DNA from: a virus
Direction: 5' to 3' (one strand)
DNA length: 64,000 nt
IMG/VR virus record: IMGVR_UViG_3300032242_000920
Coordinates: 1-64,000 of that record
Positions within the stretch are counted from its first letter, which is position 1. Every line of letters starts with the position of its first letter. The position numbers and the translations under genes are program-made. Below the pieces are notes generated by a model. That model was not told the DNA's origin and searched no databases. It was given only the letters and a program-made list of their open reading frames with translations. Positions 47,154 through 53,952 of the stretch are shown here, in pieces.

Positions 47154-47638
47154 AATTAGTTAATAGTAATGATCCCATTTTAAAGCAACCGTGTGAAAAG
47201 TTTAACTTTTTAAAGCCTCAGGTAGATCTTACCGAGCTTGCAGACAATATGGTTCGAGCCATGTATGATAACTATGGTATGGGACTTTCTGCCAATCAGG
47301 TTGGTGTTCCATTACAGATCTTTGTAATGGCTGCACAACAACCAATTTTGGTAATTAATCCTAGAATTTTGCTTGACTCGTCAGAACAAATTGAACTTGA
47401 GGAAGGTTGTTTGACTTTCCCTGGAGACCTTGTTAAGGTAAAACGACCTATCTGGATTAAAGCGAGATACCATTTGCCGAATGGTATTGCTCAGACCTTT
47501 AAGTTTGAAGGTATTACTGCTCGTGTATTTCAACATGAGTATGATCATATCATAAACGGCAAGACTATGTTTGATCATATGTCAAAACTCAAGCGTGAAA
47601 TGTATAACAAGAAGAAACTGAAGAAAGCAAAACTATGA
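47150..47638 (+). CDS. def: Peptide deformylase
   Basis: 162 residues with all three catalytic motifs: GMGLSANQVG (residues 43-52), EEGCLTFPG with Cys87, and QHEYDHI with His129, Glu130 and His133. The Fe/Zn ligands Cys87, His129 and His133 and the general base Glu130 are thus present. It removes formyl groups from nascent proteins. Phage-encoded deformylases are known in marine T4-like phages, probably to support rapid translation during infection. It is embedded in the gp46-gp45 operon with 4-bp overlaps. Confidence 0.92.
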   Translation: MKLVNSNDPILKQPCEKFNFLKPQVDLTELADNMVRAMYDNYGMGLSANQVGVPLQIFVMAAQQPILVINPRILLDSSEQIELEEGCLTFPGDLVKVKRPIWIKARYHLPNGIAQTFKFEGITARVFQHEYDHIINGKTMFDHMSKLKREMYNKKKLKKAKL

Positions 47639-48027
47639 GCACATTTGAATATTATGGTAAGTATGATAATGATGAACATTTTAAGACTGTATCTTTGAAG
47701 TTTTCGCCTAATCAGGCAGATAGTTCTTCAATTGATTATAAATACAACGAAGGTAAAACTCTTCAAGAAATCGCCGCTTACATTGATAAGACATACGGCG
47801 AACACTATTCCCAAAACAAGTATCAGGCCACAGAGTTCATCATTGATGGTGGCCACGGAACAGGTTTCTGTATCGGCAATGTGCTGAAGTATGCACAACG
47901 ATACGGCAATAAGGGAACAACCGAAGATTGGCGTAAGGACCTAATGAAGGTTATTCATTACGCAATAATTCAACTACATGTACATGATATGACATATTCA
48001 AAATGGGAAGGAAAAGATAATGGCTAA
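47635..48027 (+). CDS. DUF3310-like protein
   Basis: 130 residues. The C-terminal half (FCIGNVLKYAQRYGNKGTTED followed by WRKDLMKVIHYAIIQLH) follows the DUF3310 pattern: hx-GNxxKYxxRxGxK then DLxKxxxYxxxxL. Such small proteins are common in phages; the biochemical role is not established. Start overlaps the deformylase stop (ATGA) and the end overlaps the VWA gene by 8 bp. Confidence 0.65.
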   Translation: MSTFEYYGKYDNDEHFKTVSLKFSPNQADSSSIDYKYNEGKTLQEIAAYIDKTYGEHYSQNKYQATEFIIDGGHGTGFCIGNVLKYAQRYGNKGTTEDWRKDLMKVIHYAIIQLHVHDMTYSKWEGKDNG

Positions 48028-48649
48028 GAATGATGAACTAGCAGTATTTGTTGCACTAGACCGCTCAGGTTCTATGCAGGGCGAACGTTGGACTCACGCT
48101 ATTGATTCTATCAACGAATACATCAATGGTCTGAAGTCCGAAAAAGTTGAAGGCACCGTAAGCATTGTCGCGTTTGACACTCTTGGTGCAAATATGCGTC
48201 TCGAAACTCTTGCTGAAGATAAGAGCATCGCTTACTTTGATGCACTCAAGCATGACGTGATTCAGCCTTCTGGTATGACTCCTCTGTTCGATGCTGCGGC
48301 AAATGTCATGGATCGAGCTCTAGAAAATAATGCTAAACGTACTGTCGTTGTGATCATGACTGACGGTGAAGAAAATTCTTCAAGAGAATATACTCAGGCA
48401 AAGATCAAGGATAAGGTTAAGGCTCTGACCGAAAAGAAGTGGGAAGTCCTATTCCTTGGTGCAAACTTTGATGTGTCTAATTATACTGCTGCTTCTGGTC
48501 TTGCACAGACTAAGATGCGCAATGTCGATTTTAATAATACAATTCAGCGCACAGCAATGTATGCTGATTTAACCAAATCAACTACTGCATATGCCACAAC
48601 TGGTGCTGCAATTAATCTCTCTGTTGATGTAAACGTAAAGGCTAAGTAA
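48020..48649 (+). CDS. von Willebrand factor A domain protein
   Basis: 209 residues, a nearly minimal VWA domain. The MIDAS metal site is complete: DRSGSM at residues 14-19, the Thr in SGMTPLFDA, and the Asp in IMTDGEENS. VWA domains bind protein partners through a metal ion. Bacterial VWA proteins often team with MoxR ATPases, but no such partner is in the window. The C-terminal 50 residues are Thr/Ala-rich. It lies between the DUF3310 and glycosyltransferase genes. The target is unknown. Confidence 0.8.
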   Translation: MAKNDELAVFVALDRSGSMQGERWTHAIDSINEYINGLKSEKVEGTVSIVAFDTLGANMRLETLAEDKSIAYFDALKHDVIQPSGMTPLFDAAANVMDRALENNAKRTVVVIMTDGEENSSREYTQAKIKDKVKALTEKKWEVLFLGANFDVSNYTAASGLAQTKMRNVDFNNTIQRTAMYADLTKSTTAYATTGAAINLSVDVNVKAK

Positions 48650-48652
48650 AAT

Positions 48653-49618
48653 ATGGAAATTTCAATTGATATTGGTGAACTGAGAAAAAGATCTCTACTT
48701 GTTTGTGTGCCAATGTATGGTGGCATGTGTTTTGGTAACTTTGCTAAGTCAACTAATGACTTGACTGCACTTGCCGCACAGTATGGTATTGGTATTAGAT
48801 TCTATTATCTGTTTAATGAGTCGCTTATTACTCGTGCACGTAACTATTGCTGTGATGAGTTTTTACGTTCTGATTGCACTCATATGCTTTTCATTGACTC
48901 GGATATTGCATTTGATGCTAATGATGTTATTGCAATGCTTGCTCTGATGGGTGATGAAACTGAGTATGATGTTCTGACTGCACCATACCCAAAGAAGTGC
49001 ATCAGCTGGGAAAAGATCAAGCATGCATGTGATCTTGGTGCTGCTGATGAGAATCCTAACAACCTCGAAAAGTTTGTTGGTGACTATGTGTTTAATCCTG
49101 CAAATGGTAAGAACCAAATTCGCCTTGACATTCCTGAGGAAGTGCTTGAGTCTGGTACCGGTTTTATGATGTTCCGCCGCGCAACTCTTGAAAAGTTTGC
49201 TAAGGAATATCCTGAATATTACTACAAGCCAGACCACATTCGCACTGAAGCCTTTGATGGTTCGCGTGAAATTGTTGCATTCTTTGATGCACTGATTGAC
49301 AATAAGCATGCTCAGATTAGACGAGAAATTCGTGAATTCTTTAGACTCAATCCGAATGCAACATCTGATGATGTGATCAACTTTATTGATGATACCAAGC
49401 AGTCGGCCTTTGGGTTCCAGTATTCAAATCGGTATCTCTCCGAAGATTACATGTTCTGCCAGTGGTCACGTAGGATTGGTCTGAAGGTTTGGTTGTGCCC
49501 TTGGATTAAGCTAACACACACTGGTACATATACCTTTGGTGGTTCGCTTGCCGATATTGCCTCGATTGGTGTTTCTGCCACAGCAGATCCCACGAAGCTA
49601 AACAAGGCAACAAAGTAG
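48653..49618 (+). CDS. Putative GT-A fold glycosyltransferase
   Basis: 321 residues. LLVCVPMYGGMCFGNF resembles the N-terminal nucleotide-binding strand, NESLITRARNYCCDEFL the helix preceding the metal site, and HMLFIDSDIAF (Asp82, Asp84) the DxD motif that holds the sugar-nucleotide metal. A later YLSEDYMFCQWSRRIG and KLTHTGTYTFGG fit the acceptor/product-side motifs. Possible substrates are phage DNA bases, virion proteins or host glycans. A nucleotide-sugar dehydrogenase at 61064 may supply its donor. Specificity is not readable. Confidence 0.7.
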   Translation: MEISIDIGELRKRSLLVCVPMYGGMCFGNFAKSTNDLTALAAQYGIGIRFYYLFNESLITRARNYCCDEFLRSDCTHMLFIDSDIAFDANDVIAMLALMGDETEYDVLTAPYPKKCISWEKIKHACDLGAADENPNNLEKFVGDYVFNPANGKNQIRLDIPEEVLESGTGFMMFRRATLEKFAKEYPEYYYKPDHIRTEAFDGSREIVAFFDALIDNKHAQIRREIREFFRLNPNATSDDVINFIDDTKQSAFGFQYSNRYLSEDYMFCQWSRRIGLKVWLCPWIKLTHTGTYTFGGSLADIASIGVSATADPTKLNKATK

Positions 49619-49647
49619 TTTACTTTATCTAGACAATGTGTTATATT
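49619..49647 (+). promoter_or_regulatory. Promoter before gp45 (TTTACT-N17-TATATT)
   Basis: TTTACT at 49619-49624, a 17-bp spacer ending TGTGT, then TATATT at 49642-49647, 31 bp before the clamp ATG, with an AAGGAG site downstream. Confidence 0.65.
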
Positions 49648-49678
49648 ATGAAACTGCACTACTGCAAGGAGACTTATT

Positions 49679-50353
49679 ATGAAGTTGAGTGAAACTACCC
49701 TGAATATTCTGAAGAACTTTTCTGCCATTAATCAGAGCATTAAGATTACTGGTGGGACTACCATTTCAACCATTGCACCGACAAAGACTGTCCTTGCTAA
49801 GGCTGAAGTTCCTGATTTGTTTGATCGACCTTTTTGTATCTATGATCTTAACCGGTTTCTTTCAATCCTTTCTATGTTTGAAGATCCGGAAATTACACTT
49901 GATACAACCAGCTTGATTATCTCCGACGCCAAGACAGGCAATGGTCTTCAGAAGGTTACTTATCGGTACTGTGATGAAAAGGTGATTGTTGCTGCACCTG
50001 CAAATGATGTAAACTTTCCTAAGCCAGATGTATCGTTTACTCTGACTCAGAAGGACATTGCCAAGGTAAACAAGGCAGCTGGTGTCCTTCAACTTCCTGA
50101 AATTGCTATTGTTGGTGAGGAAGGTAACCTTTACCTTCGGTCAGTGAATAGTAAGGATGCTGGTTCGGATGCATTCAATGTTCTTGTTGGTGAATCTGAC
50201 ACTGACTTTGTTGCAACATTTAAGCCTGAATACTTCTCCAAGCTCATTGCGGGTGACTACGAAGTTGAAGTTTCATCCAAGAAGATCTCACGCTTTACCG
50301 GTAAGAATGTAGTCTACTATATTGCTGTTGAAGCAAATTCTACTTTTGCTTGA
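49679..50353 (+). CDS. gp45: Sliding clamp gp45
   Basis: 224 residues, near T4 gp45 (228). MKLSETTLNILKNFSAINQSI, LFDRPFCIYDLNRFLSIL and the C-terminal ISRFTGKNVVYYIAVEANS follow the T4 clamp. The trimeric ring tethers gp43 to DNA and, with gp55, activates late transcription. It has its own promoter and is followed by a large hairpin that may limit read-through to the clamp-loader genes. Confidence 0.9.
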   Translation: MKLSETTLNILKNFSAINQSIKITGGTTISTIAPTKTVLAKAEVPDLFDRPFCIYDLNRFLSILSMFEDPEITLDTTSLIISDAKTGNGLQKVTYRYCDEKVIVAAPANDVNFPKPDVSFTLTQKDIAKVNKAAGVLQLPEIAIVGEEGNLYLRSVNSKDAGSDAFNVLVGESDTDFVATFKPEYFSKLIAGDYEVEVSSKKISRFTGKNVVYYIAVEANSTFA

Positions 50354-50358
50354 TTTTT

Positions 50359-50417
50359 GGTTTACAATTTGCGCAGAAGATATATTGTGAATATACTTTC
50401 CACGCAAATTGTAAACC
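50359..50417 (+). promoter_or_regulatory. 59-bp dyad between clamp and clamp-loader genes
   Basis: GGTTTACAATTTGCG (50359-50373) and CGCAAATTGTAAACC (50403-50417) are perfect 15-bp inverted arms. Centred exactly between them, TATATT and AATATA (50381-50395) form an inner 6-bp palindrome around GTG, with 7-nt spacers on both sides. The RNA would fold as one long hairpin, followed by a T run (GTTTTTATT), so partial termination is possible. A -10-like TATACT overlaps the inner part. Confidence 0.75.
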
Positions 50418-50438
50418 GTTTTTATTATGGAGAATTAT

Positions 50439-51386
50439 ATGAGTGATGACTTTTTGTGGGTGGAAAAGTATCGACCAAAGACGGTTGATGATTGTATCCT
50501 TACTGATAAGCTCAAGGCTACATTTAAGGAATTTGTAAACCAAAAAAATGTTCCTAATCTACTGCTTTCGGGTAGTGCTGGTTGTGGCAAGACAACTATT
50601 GCCAAGGCCATGCTTGAGGAACTTGGGTGTGATTATATTGTAATCAATGGTTCATTGAATGCAAATATGGATGCTCTCCGAACTCAGCTTAGTAACTATG
50701 CCTCGGCTGTAAGTTTCTCTGGAACTCGAAAGTATGTCATCCTTGATGAGGCCGACTATTTGTCTGCTGGTGGTAACAGCCCAGTTCAGCCCGCACTCCG
50801 AAACTTCATGGAAGAGTATTCGTCCAATTGTGGGTTTATTCTGACTTGTAACTTCAAGAATCGTATTATTGAACCTCTACATTCTCGTTGTTCGGTAGTA
50901 GACTTCAAGATTAATAAGGCAGATCTACCCTCACTTTCAGTCCAATTTCTTAAGCGTGCTTGCATGATTTTGGATACCGAGGGTGTTGCATATGACAAGA
51001 AGGTTGTCGCAGCAGTAATTTCAAAGCACTCACCCGATTGGCGCCGAGTGTTGAATGAACTTCAGCGCTATTCGGCCACAGGTAAAATTGATGAGGGTAT
51101 TCTTGTTAACTTCTCCGATGAAGCATATAAGAAACTCATTGGTCATCTGAAGCAAAAGGACTTTGGTGCCGCTCGAAAGTGGATTGCCGAAAACATTGAT
51201 ATTGATACTGATATGTTGTTCAAGTCTCTGTATGACAATTGTTATGATCTTCTTGTACCACAGTCAATTCCAGATCTGATTTTGATCTTGGCAAAGTACC
51301 AATACCAGGCCGCATTTGTTGCCAACAAGGAAATCAACCTTGCCGCGGCCATTATTGAAGTTCTGGCGAATTGTTCGTTCAAATGA
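50439..51386 (+). CDS. gp44: Clamp loader large subunit gp44
   Basis: Start chosen at ATG 50439, six bases after GGAG; an ATG at 50427 precedes that site. The 315 residues carry LWVEKYRPKTVDDCIL, Walker A SGSAGCGKTT with Lys51, Walker B ILDEAD (103-106) and the HSRCSVVDF SRC motif with the arginine finger. With gp62 it loads the gp45 clamp. Its stop overlaps gp62 by 4 bp. Confidence 0.94.
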   Translation: MSDDFLWVEKYRPKTVDDCILTDKLKATFKEFVNQKNVPNLLLSGSAGCGKTTIAKAMLEELGCDYIVINGSLNANMDALRTQLSNYASAVSFSGTRKYVILDEADYLSAGGNSPVQPALRNFMEEYSSNCGFILTCNFKNRIIEPLHSRCSVVDFKINKADLPSLSVQFLKRACMILDTEGVAYDKKVVAAVISKHSPDWRRVLNELQRYSATGKIDEGILVNFSDEAYKKLIGHLKQKDFGAARKWIAENIDIDTDMLFKSLYDNCYDLLVPQSIPDLILILAKYQYQAAFVANKEINLAAAIIEVLANCSFK

Positions 51387-51772
51387 GTACAAACCCATTT
51401 GACTTTATTAATGATGTGACTAATCTAAAGAACAACCTGATCAGAAAGGCAGATGATCCCGCCAAGAAAGCCGAGGAATATAATCCTTGGTTGACAAATA
51501 ATACACTATCATACTTTCCAGATACTGTATTGTATGCCAATGAAATGAACAAATATTATTTTCTTCCTAATCTAGTTCAGTATGATTATTTTTATAATAC
51601 CATAAATAAAAGGAAGAGAATTGTTAAGCAATCAAAGCAAGTTATTTCTGATGATCTAAAGATGGTAATGAAATATTTTGGATATAACCATCGTAGAGCA
51701 CAAGAAGCAATGCAACTTTTGACTGTCGAACAACTCACTGAAATAAAAACAAAACTGAATGTTGGTGGGTAA
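51383..51772 (+). CDS. gp62: Clamp loader small subunit gp62
   Basis: 129 residues from the ATG that overlaps the gp44 stop (ATGA). NPFDFINDVTNLKNN, YNPWLTNNTLSYFPDTVLYAN and YFGYNHRRAQEAMQLL agree with the short gp62 of cyanophage-type T4-like phages rather than the 187-residue T4 protein. One gp62 joins four gp44 in the clamp loader. Position after gp44 supports the call. Confidence 0.85.
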   Translation: MSTNPFDFINDVTNLKNNLIRKADDPAKKAEEYNPWLTNNTLSYFPDTVLYANEMNKYYFLPNLVQYDYFYNTINKRKRIVKQSKQVISDDLKMVMKYFGYNHRRAQEAMQLLTVEQLTEIKTKLNVGG

Positions 51773-51774
51773 AA

Positions 51775-52167
51775 ATGATAGAATCTTTAGTAGAAGTAAA
51801 GCTAATAGATGAGGAGAACTTCCTTGTCATTAAGGAAACATTGACCAGAATTGGAATTGCTTCTAAGACAAATAAAACAATATATCAATCGTGCCATATC
51901 TTGCATAAGCGTGGCAAATATTATATTGTGCATTTCAAGGAACTATTCTTGCTTGATGGCAAGACCAATACTGAGTTCACTGATGATGATATTGGTCGTA
52001 GAAATACTATCATTAATCTACTTGAACAATGGAATCTTATTGACATTGTGAATAAGAAACAAACCGAAACTCCTGTTGTTCCTATTTCGACTATTAAGAT
52101 TTTATCACATAAAGACAAAAAAGATTGGCAATGTCTAGCAAAATATAGTATCGGCAATAAAAAGTAA
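51775..52167 (+). CDS. regA: Translational repressor RegA
   Basis: 130 residues. NFLVIKETLTRIGIASKTNK, QSCHILHKRGKYYIVHFKEL and the late LAKYSIGNK track T4 RegA closely (VKETLTRMGIA, YQSCHILQKKGLYYIVHFKE). RegA binds around the start codons of early mRNAs, including gp44 and gp45 in T4, and represses translation. It follows gp62 by 2 bp, as in T4. The AU-rich starts of gp45 and gp44 here are plausible targets. Confidence 0.93.
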   Translation: MIESLVEVKLIDEENFLVIKETLTRIGIASKTNKTIYQSCHILHKRGKYYIVHFKELFLLDGKTNTEFTDDDIGRRNTIINLLEQWNLIDIVNKKQTETPVVPISTIKILSHKDKKDWQCLAKYSIGNKK

Positions 52168-52174
52168 ATAAATA
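52167..52174 (+). promoter_or_regulatory. Late promoter candidate (AATAAATA)
   Basis: AATAAATA overlapping the regA stop, 59 bp before the Hsp20 ATG. A weak 5-bp hairpin (GTCTA/TAGAC) lies between. Confidence 0.35.
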
Positions 52175-52233
52175 ATCTTCGTCTATGCCTAATGGGTAGA
52201 CAAATCTAACCTCGCTTAATAAGGAGACTTACT

Positions 52234-52650
52234 ATGACTAGACTAAATTCAATTTTCGATCATCCTCTATTTGTTGGCTTTGAACGGTTGGCCGAATCGG
52301 CAGCTAAAATGCCAGTAGTAGGATATCCGCCATACAATATTAAAAAGACAGATGAAAATAAGTATGCCATTGAGATGGCAGTAGCTGGTTTTGGTATTGA
52401 AGATATTAGTATTGAACTTGCAGATGGAAAGCTTGTGATTAAGGGTAATACCGAAGCCGAACAGGACACTAAAGCAGAAATTCTATATCAAGGTCTGGCG
52501 ATGAGACCATTCACACGTCAGTTTACACTACATGAACACGTGGAAATTACTGGTGCTTCGCTAACGCATGGCATCCTTCGTATTGATCTAGAATATGTAA
52601 TTCCCGAGCACAAAAAGCCAAAAACAATCAAGATCAATAAAGGAACCTAA
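52234..52650 (+). CDS. hsp20: Hsp20-family small heat shock protein
   Basis: 138 residues. An alpha-crystallin domain spans about residues 30-125: YPPYNIKKTDENKYAIEMAVAGF at its start, ISIELADGKLVIKGN, then ASLTHGILRIDLEYVIPE with the L-x-x-G-x-L-x-I pattern, and a C-terminal PKTIKI containing the IxI anchor. Phage Hsp20 proteins are frequent in marine T4-like phages, often near the replication genes; they probably hold folding proteins during infection. AAGGAG site upstream. Confidence 0.9.
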   Translation: MTRLNSIFDHPLFVGFERLAESAAKMPVVGYPPYNIKKTDENKYAIEMAVAGFGIEDISIELADGKLVIKGNTEAEQDTKAEILYQGLAMRPFTRQFTLHEHVEITGASLTHGILRIDLEYVIPEHKKPKTIKINKGT

Positions 52651-52651
52651 C

Positions 52652-52735
52652 ATGGCAGTAACTGTTTCTAGAACTCTGGCGCTTATTATTGCGTCAACTT
52701 GCTTTTCATTAACTGCAGCAATTCTATTCTTTTAA
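52652..52735 (+). CDS. 27-residue membrane peptide
   Basis: A short frame 1 bp after the Hsp20 stop with an AAAGGAA site. After MAVTVSRT it is one hydrophobic helix (LALIIASTCFSLTAAILFF), enough to cross the inner membrane. It ends 14 bp before the bidirectional terminator, opposite the lysis cassette. It may be a small membrane effector, or a chance frame; no homologue is recalled. Confidence 0.4.
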   Translation: MAVTVSRTLALIIASTCFSLTAAILFF

Positions 52736-52749
52736 GATAGACAACTTGG

Positions 52750-52775
52750 AAAGAGGGGAAGCAATTCCCCTCTTT
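52750..52775. terminator. Bidirectional terminator between convergent genes
   Basis: AAAGAGGGGAA (52750-52760) and TTCCCCTCTTT (52765-52775) are perfect 11-bp arms around GCAA, with A-rich and T-rich ends. It ends the Hsp20 transcript on + and the lysis transcript on -. Confidence 0.88.
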
Positions 52776-52779
52776 TTAG

Positions 52780-53373
52780 TCAGTTCCATGAGTTGAATAG
52801 TTTGGTCTTAGCAATTCGATCATCAAGCCCAATAACACCACCATTTACTCGTTTAGTTAAAGCTGTAATGGTAGAATCATCAACACCTTTATCACAAATA
52901 GACCAAAGTTTATTTTCATCAAAGAAAAATATTGCAGATTCAAATGCTAATTCTGAAGATACTTTTTCTGGATTATCGGCATGACCAAACTTAATATAGT
53001 TGCCTTTACCAGTTAGTTGAATAGCACCACGGCCTCTATAGTTCCAACCATCCCCAGATGCTTCATCACCATTACCCATACGGTTTGCATAGACTTTATT
53101 CGCAATCTTCTGTGGGTTTCTTGCATATTCATTTGTAGATGCAATTGTTGGAAAATACTTTTTAAAGAGCTTTGTAAGACCTTCAGCCGAATAGTTTAGA
53201 TTTTCCTCAAAAACTTTAAACCCACCTGTCTCGTGATAGCACTGTCCAAAGAAATGAGCGGCTCTATTGTTGGTAAGTTTAAAATAATTTCTAGCTGCTT
53301 TATAAGTGGCAGGACCCCAAATGCCATCAGCAGTTATACCACACTTGAGTTGTAGATCAACTAGTGCCGACAT
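52780..53373 (-). CDS. Endolysin, GH19 chitinase/lysozyme type
   Basis: 197 residues. Residues 1-30 hold a short peptidoglycan-binding-like stretch (LQLKCGITADGIWGPATYKA). The GH19 catalytic domain follows: HFFGQCYHETGGF with the probable acid Glu48, VFEENLNYSAEGL, then YRGRGAIQLTGKGNY and a C-terminal ITALTKRVNGG. It cleaves the peptidoglycan glycan strand. No signal peptide is seen, so a holin is needed for release. Its start overlaps the spanin stop by one base. Confidence 0.88.
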   Translation of the reverse strand: MSALVDLQLKCGITADGIWGPATYKAARNYFKLTNNRAAHFFGQCYHETGGFKVFEENLNYSAEGLTKLFKKYFPTIASTNEYARNPQKIANKVYANRMGNGDEASGDGWNYRGRGAIQLTGKGNYIKFGHADNPEKVSSELAFESAIFFFDENKLWSICDKGVDDSTITALTKRVNGGVIGLDDRIAKTKLFNSWN

Positions 53374-53885
53374 TATTTGTTCTTCCCTTTATTTAAATCA
53401 TTAATGGATTTAATATTGTCAGTGATCCATTTCTGAAGAGCAATTAACTGTTCTTTGTTTTGGTTGCAGTTGGAGTAGTTGGCGGTGATGGTTCCGAGGG
53501 CTTCATTGTCTTTAATTCCAGAGGGGGTCGCATCAGAAGCTCTGGTGGAGTCGGGAGTTCCATTTGTGGCACTAATGTCGTGCGTGTACACCCAGCCATT
53601 ACTAAGCACATACTGACTAGGCACACTCGTTTTAGTAATGTCGCGATATACATATTCTTTCTCCTTAATTACACGAGTGCGATCTACATATTGGATCACG
53701 GTTTTGTTTGATATTTCTTGATTTTTATGTTCGGCTACTATTGTTTTTTGCGAAGCCTTTGCTGCATATTTTTGAAGTTCTGCTTCAGCATATGAGCTAC
53801 CCTTCATGTATCCGAAGAAAAAAGTTCCAACTAATATACCTAAAGTTACTAAAAGTTTAATAGGAAGTGGAATCAGTTTAAGCAT
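53373..53885 (-). CDS. Rz: i-spanin (Rz-like)
   Basis: 170 residues. One N-terminal transmembrane segment (LIPLPIKLLVTLGILVGTFFF), then a charged periplasmic domain with helical stretches and the conserved YVLSNGWVYTHDI, DATPSGIKDNEAL and QLIALQKWITDNI segments of Rz-type proteins. i-spanins span the periplasm with an o-spanin lipoprotein to fuse the two membranes at lysis. Its coding sequence contains the complete o-spanin gene in another frame. Confidence 0.87.
   Translation of the reverse strand: MLKLIPLPIKLLVTLGILVGTFFFGYMKGSSYAEAELQKYAAKASQKTIVAEHKNQEISNKTVIQYVDRTRVIKEKEYVYRDITKTSVPSQYVLSNGWVYTHDISATNGTPDSTRASDATPSGIKDNEALGTITANYSNCNQNKEQLIALQKWITDNIKSINDLNKGKNK
53444..53653 (-). CDS. 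Rz1: o-spanin lipoprotein (Rz1-like), embedded in Rz
   Basis: A 69-residue frame wholly inside the Rz gene in another reading frame. A basic-hydrophobic signal (LLKRVCLVSMCLV) ends in the lipobox MAGC with Cys22 as the acylation site. The mature part is Pro-rich (LPTPPELLMRPP, SEPSPPTTP) and very short, as in lambda Rz1. Signal, lipobox, Pro content and position inside an i-spanin gene together make this a confident call, even though an overlapping frame would normally be dismissed. Confidence 0.85.
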   Translation of the reverse strand: MYIATLLKRVCLVSMCLVMAGCTRTTLVPQMELPTPPELLMRPPLELKTMKPSEPSPPTTPTATKTKNS

Positions 53886-53915
53886 AATCTTTACTCTTTT
53901 AGGTTAGTTCCTTTA

Positions 53916-53927
53916 TATTTATAAATA
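53916..53927. promoter_or_regulatory. Divergent late promoter (palindromic TATTTATAAATA)
   Basis: A perfect 12-bp palindrome holds two TATAAATA boxes: + strand 53920-53927, 26 bp before the 53953 gene; - strand 53916-53923, 31 bp before the spanin start. Confidence 0.7.
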
Positions 53928-53952
53928 GATTGCCCTAACTAGAAAGAGTTCC

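Noticed and set aside
48863-49309. Minus-strand 148-codon frame opposite the glycosyltransferase gene
   Set aside because: Shadow of a well supported + gene, with no family pattern.
50344-50352. MotA box-like TTTGCTTGA at the end of gp45
   Set aside because: It is the last codons of gp45, and the nearest -10-like string is too far downstream for a T4 middle promoter.
51603-51612. CATAAATA late box inside gp62
   Set aside because: It falls inside a coding region with no gene start at the right distance; AT-rich chance match.
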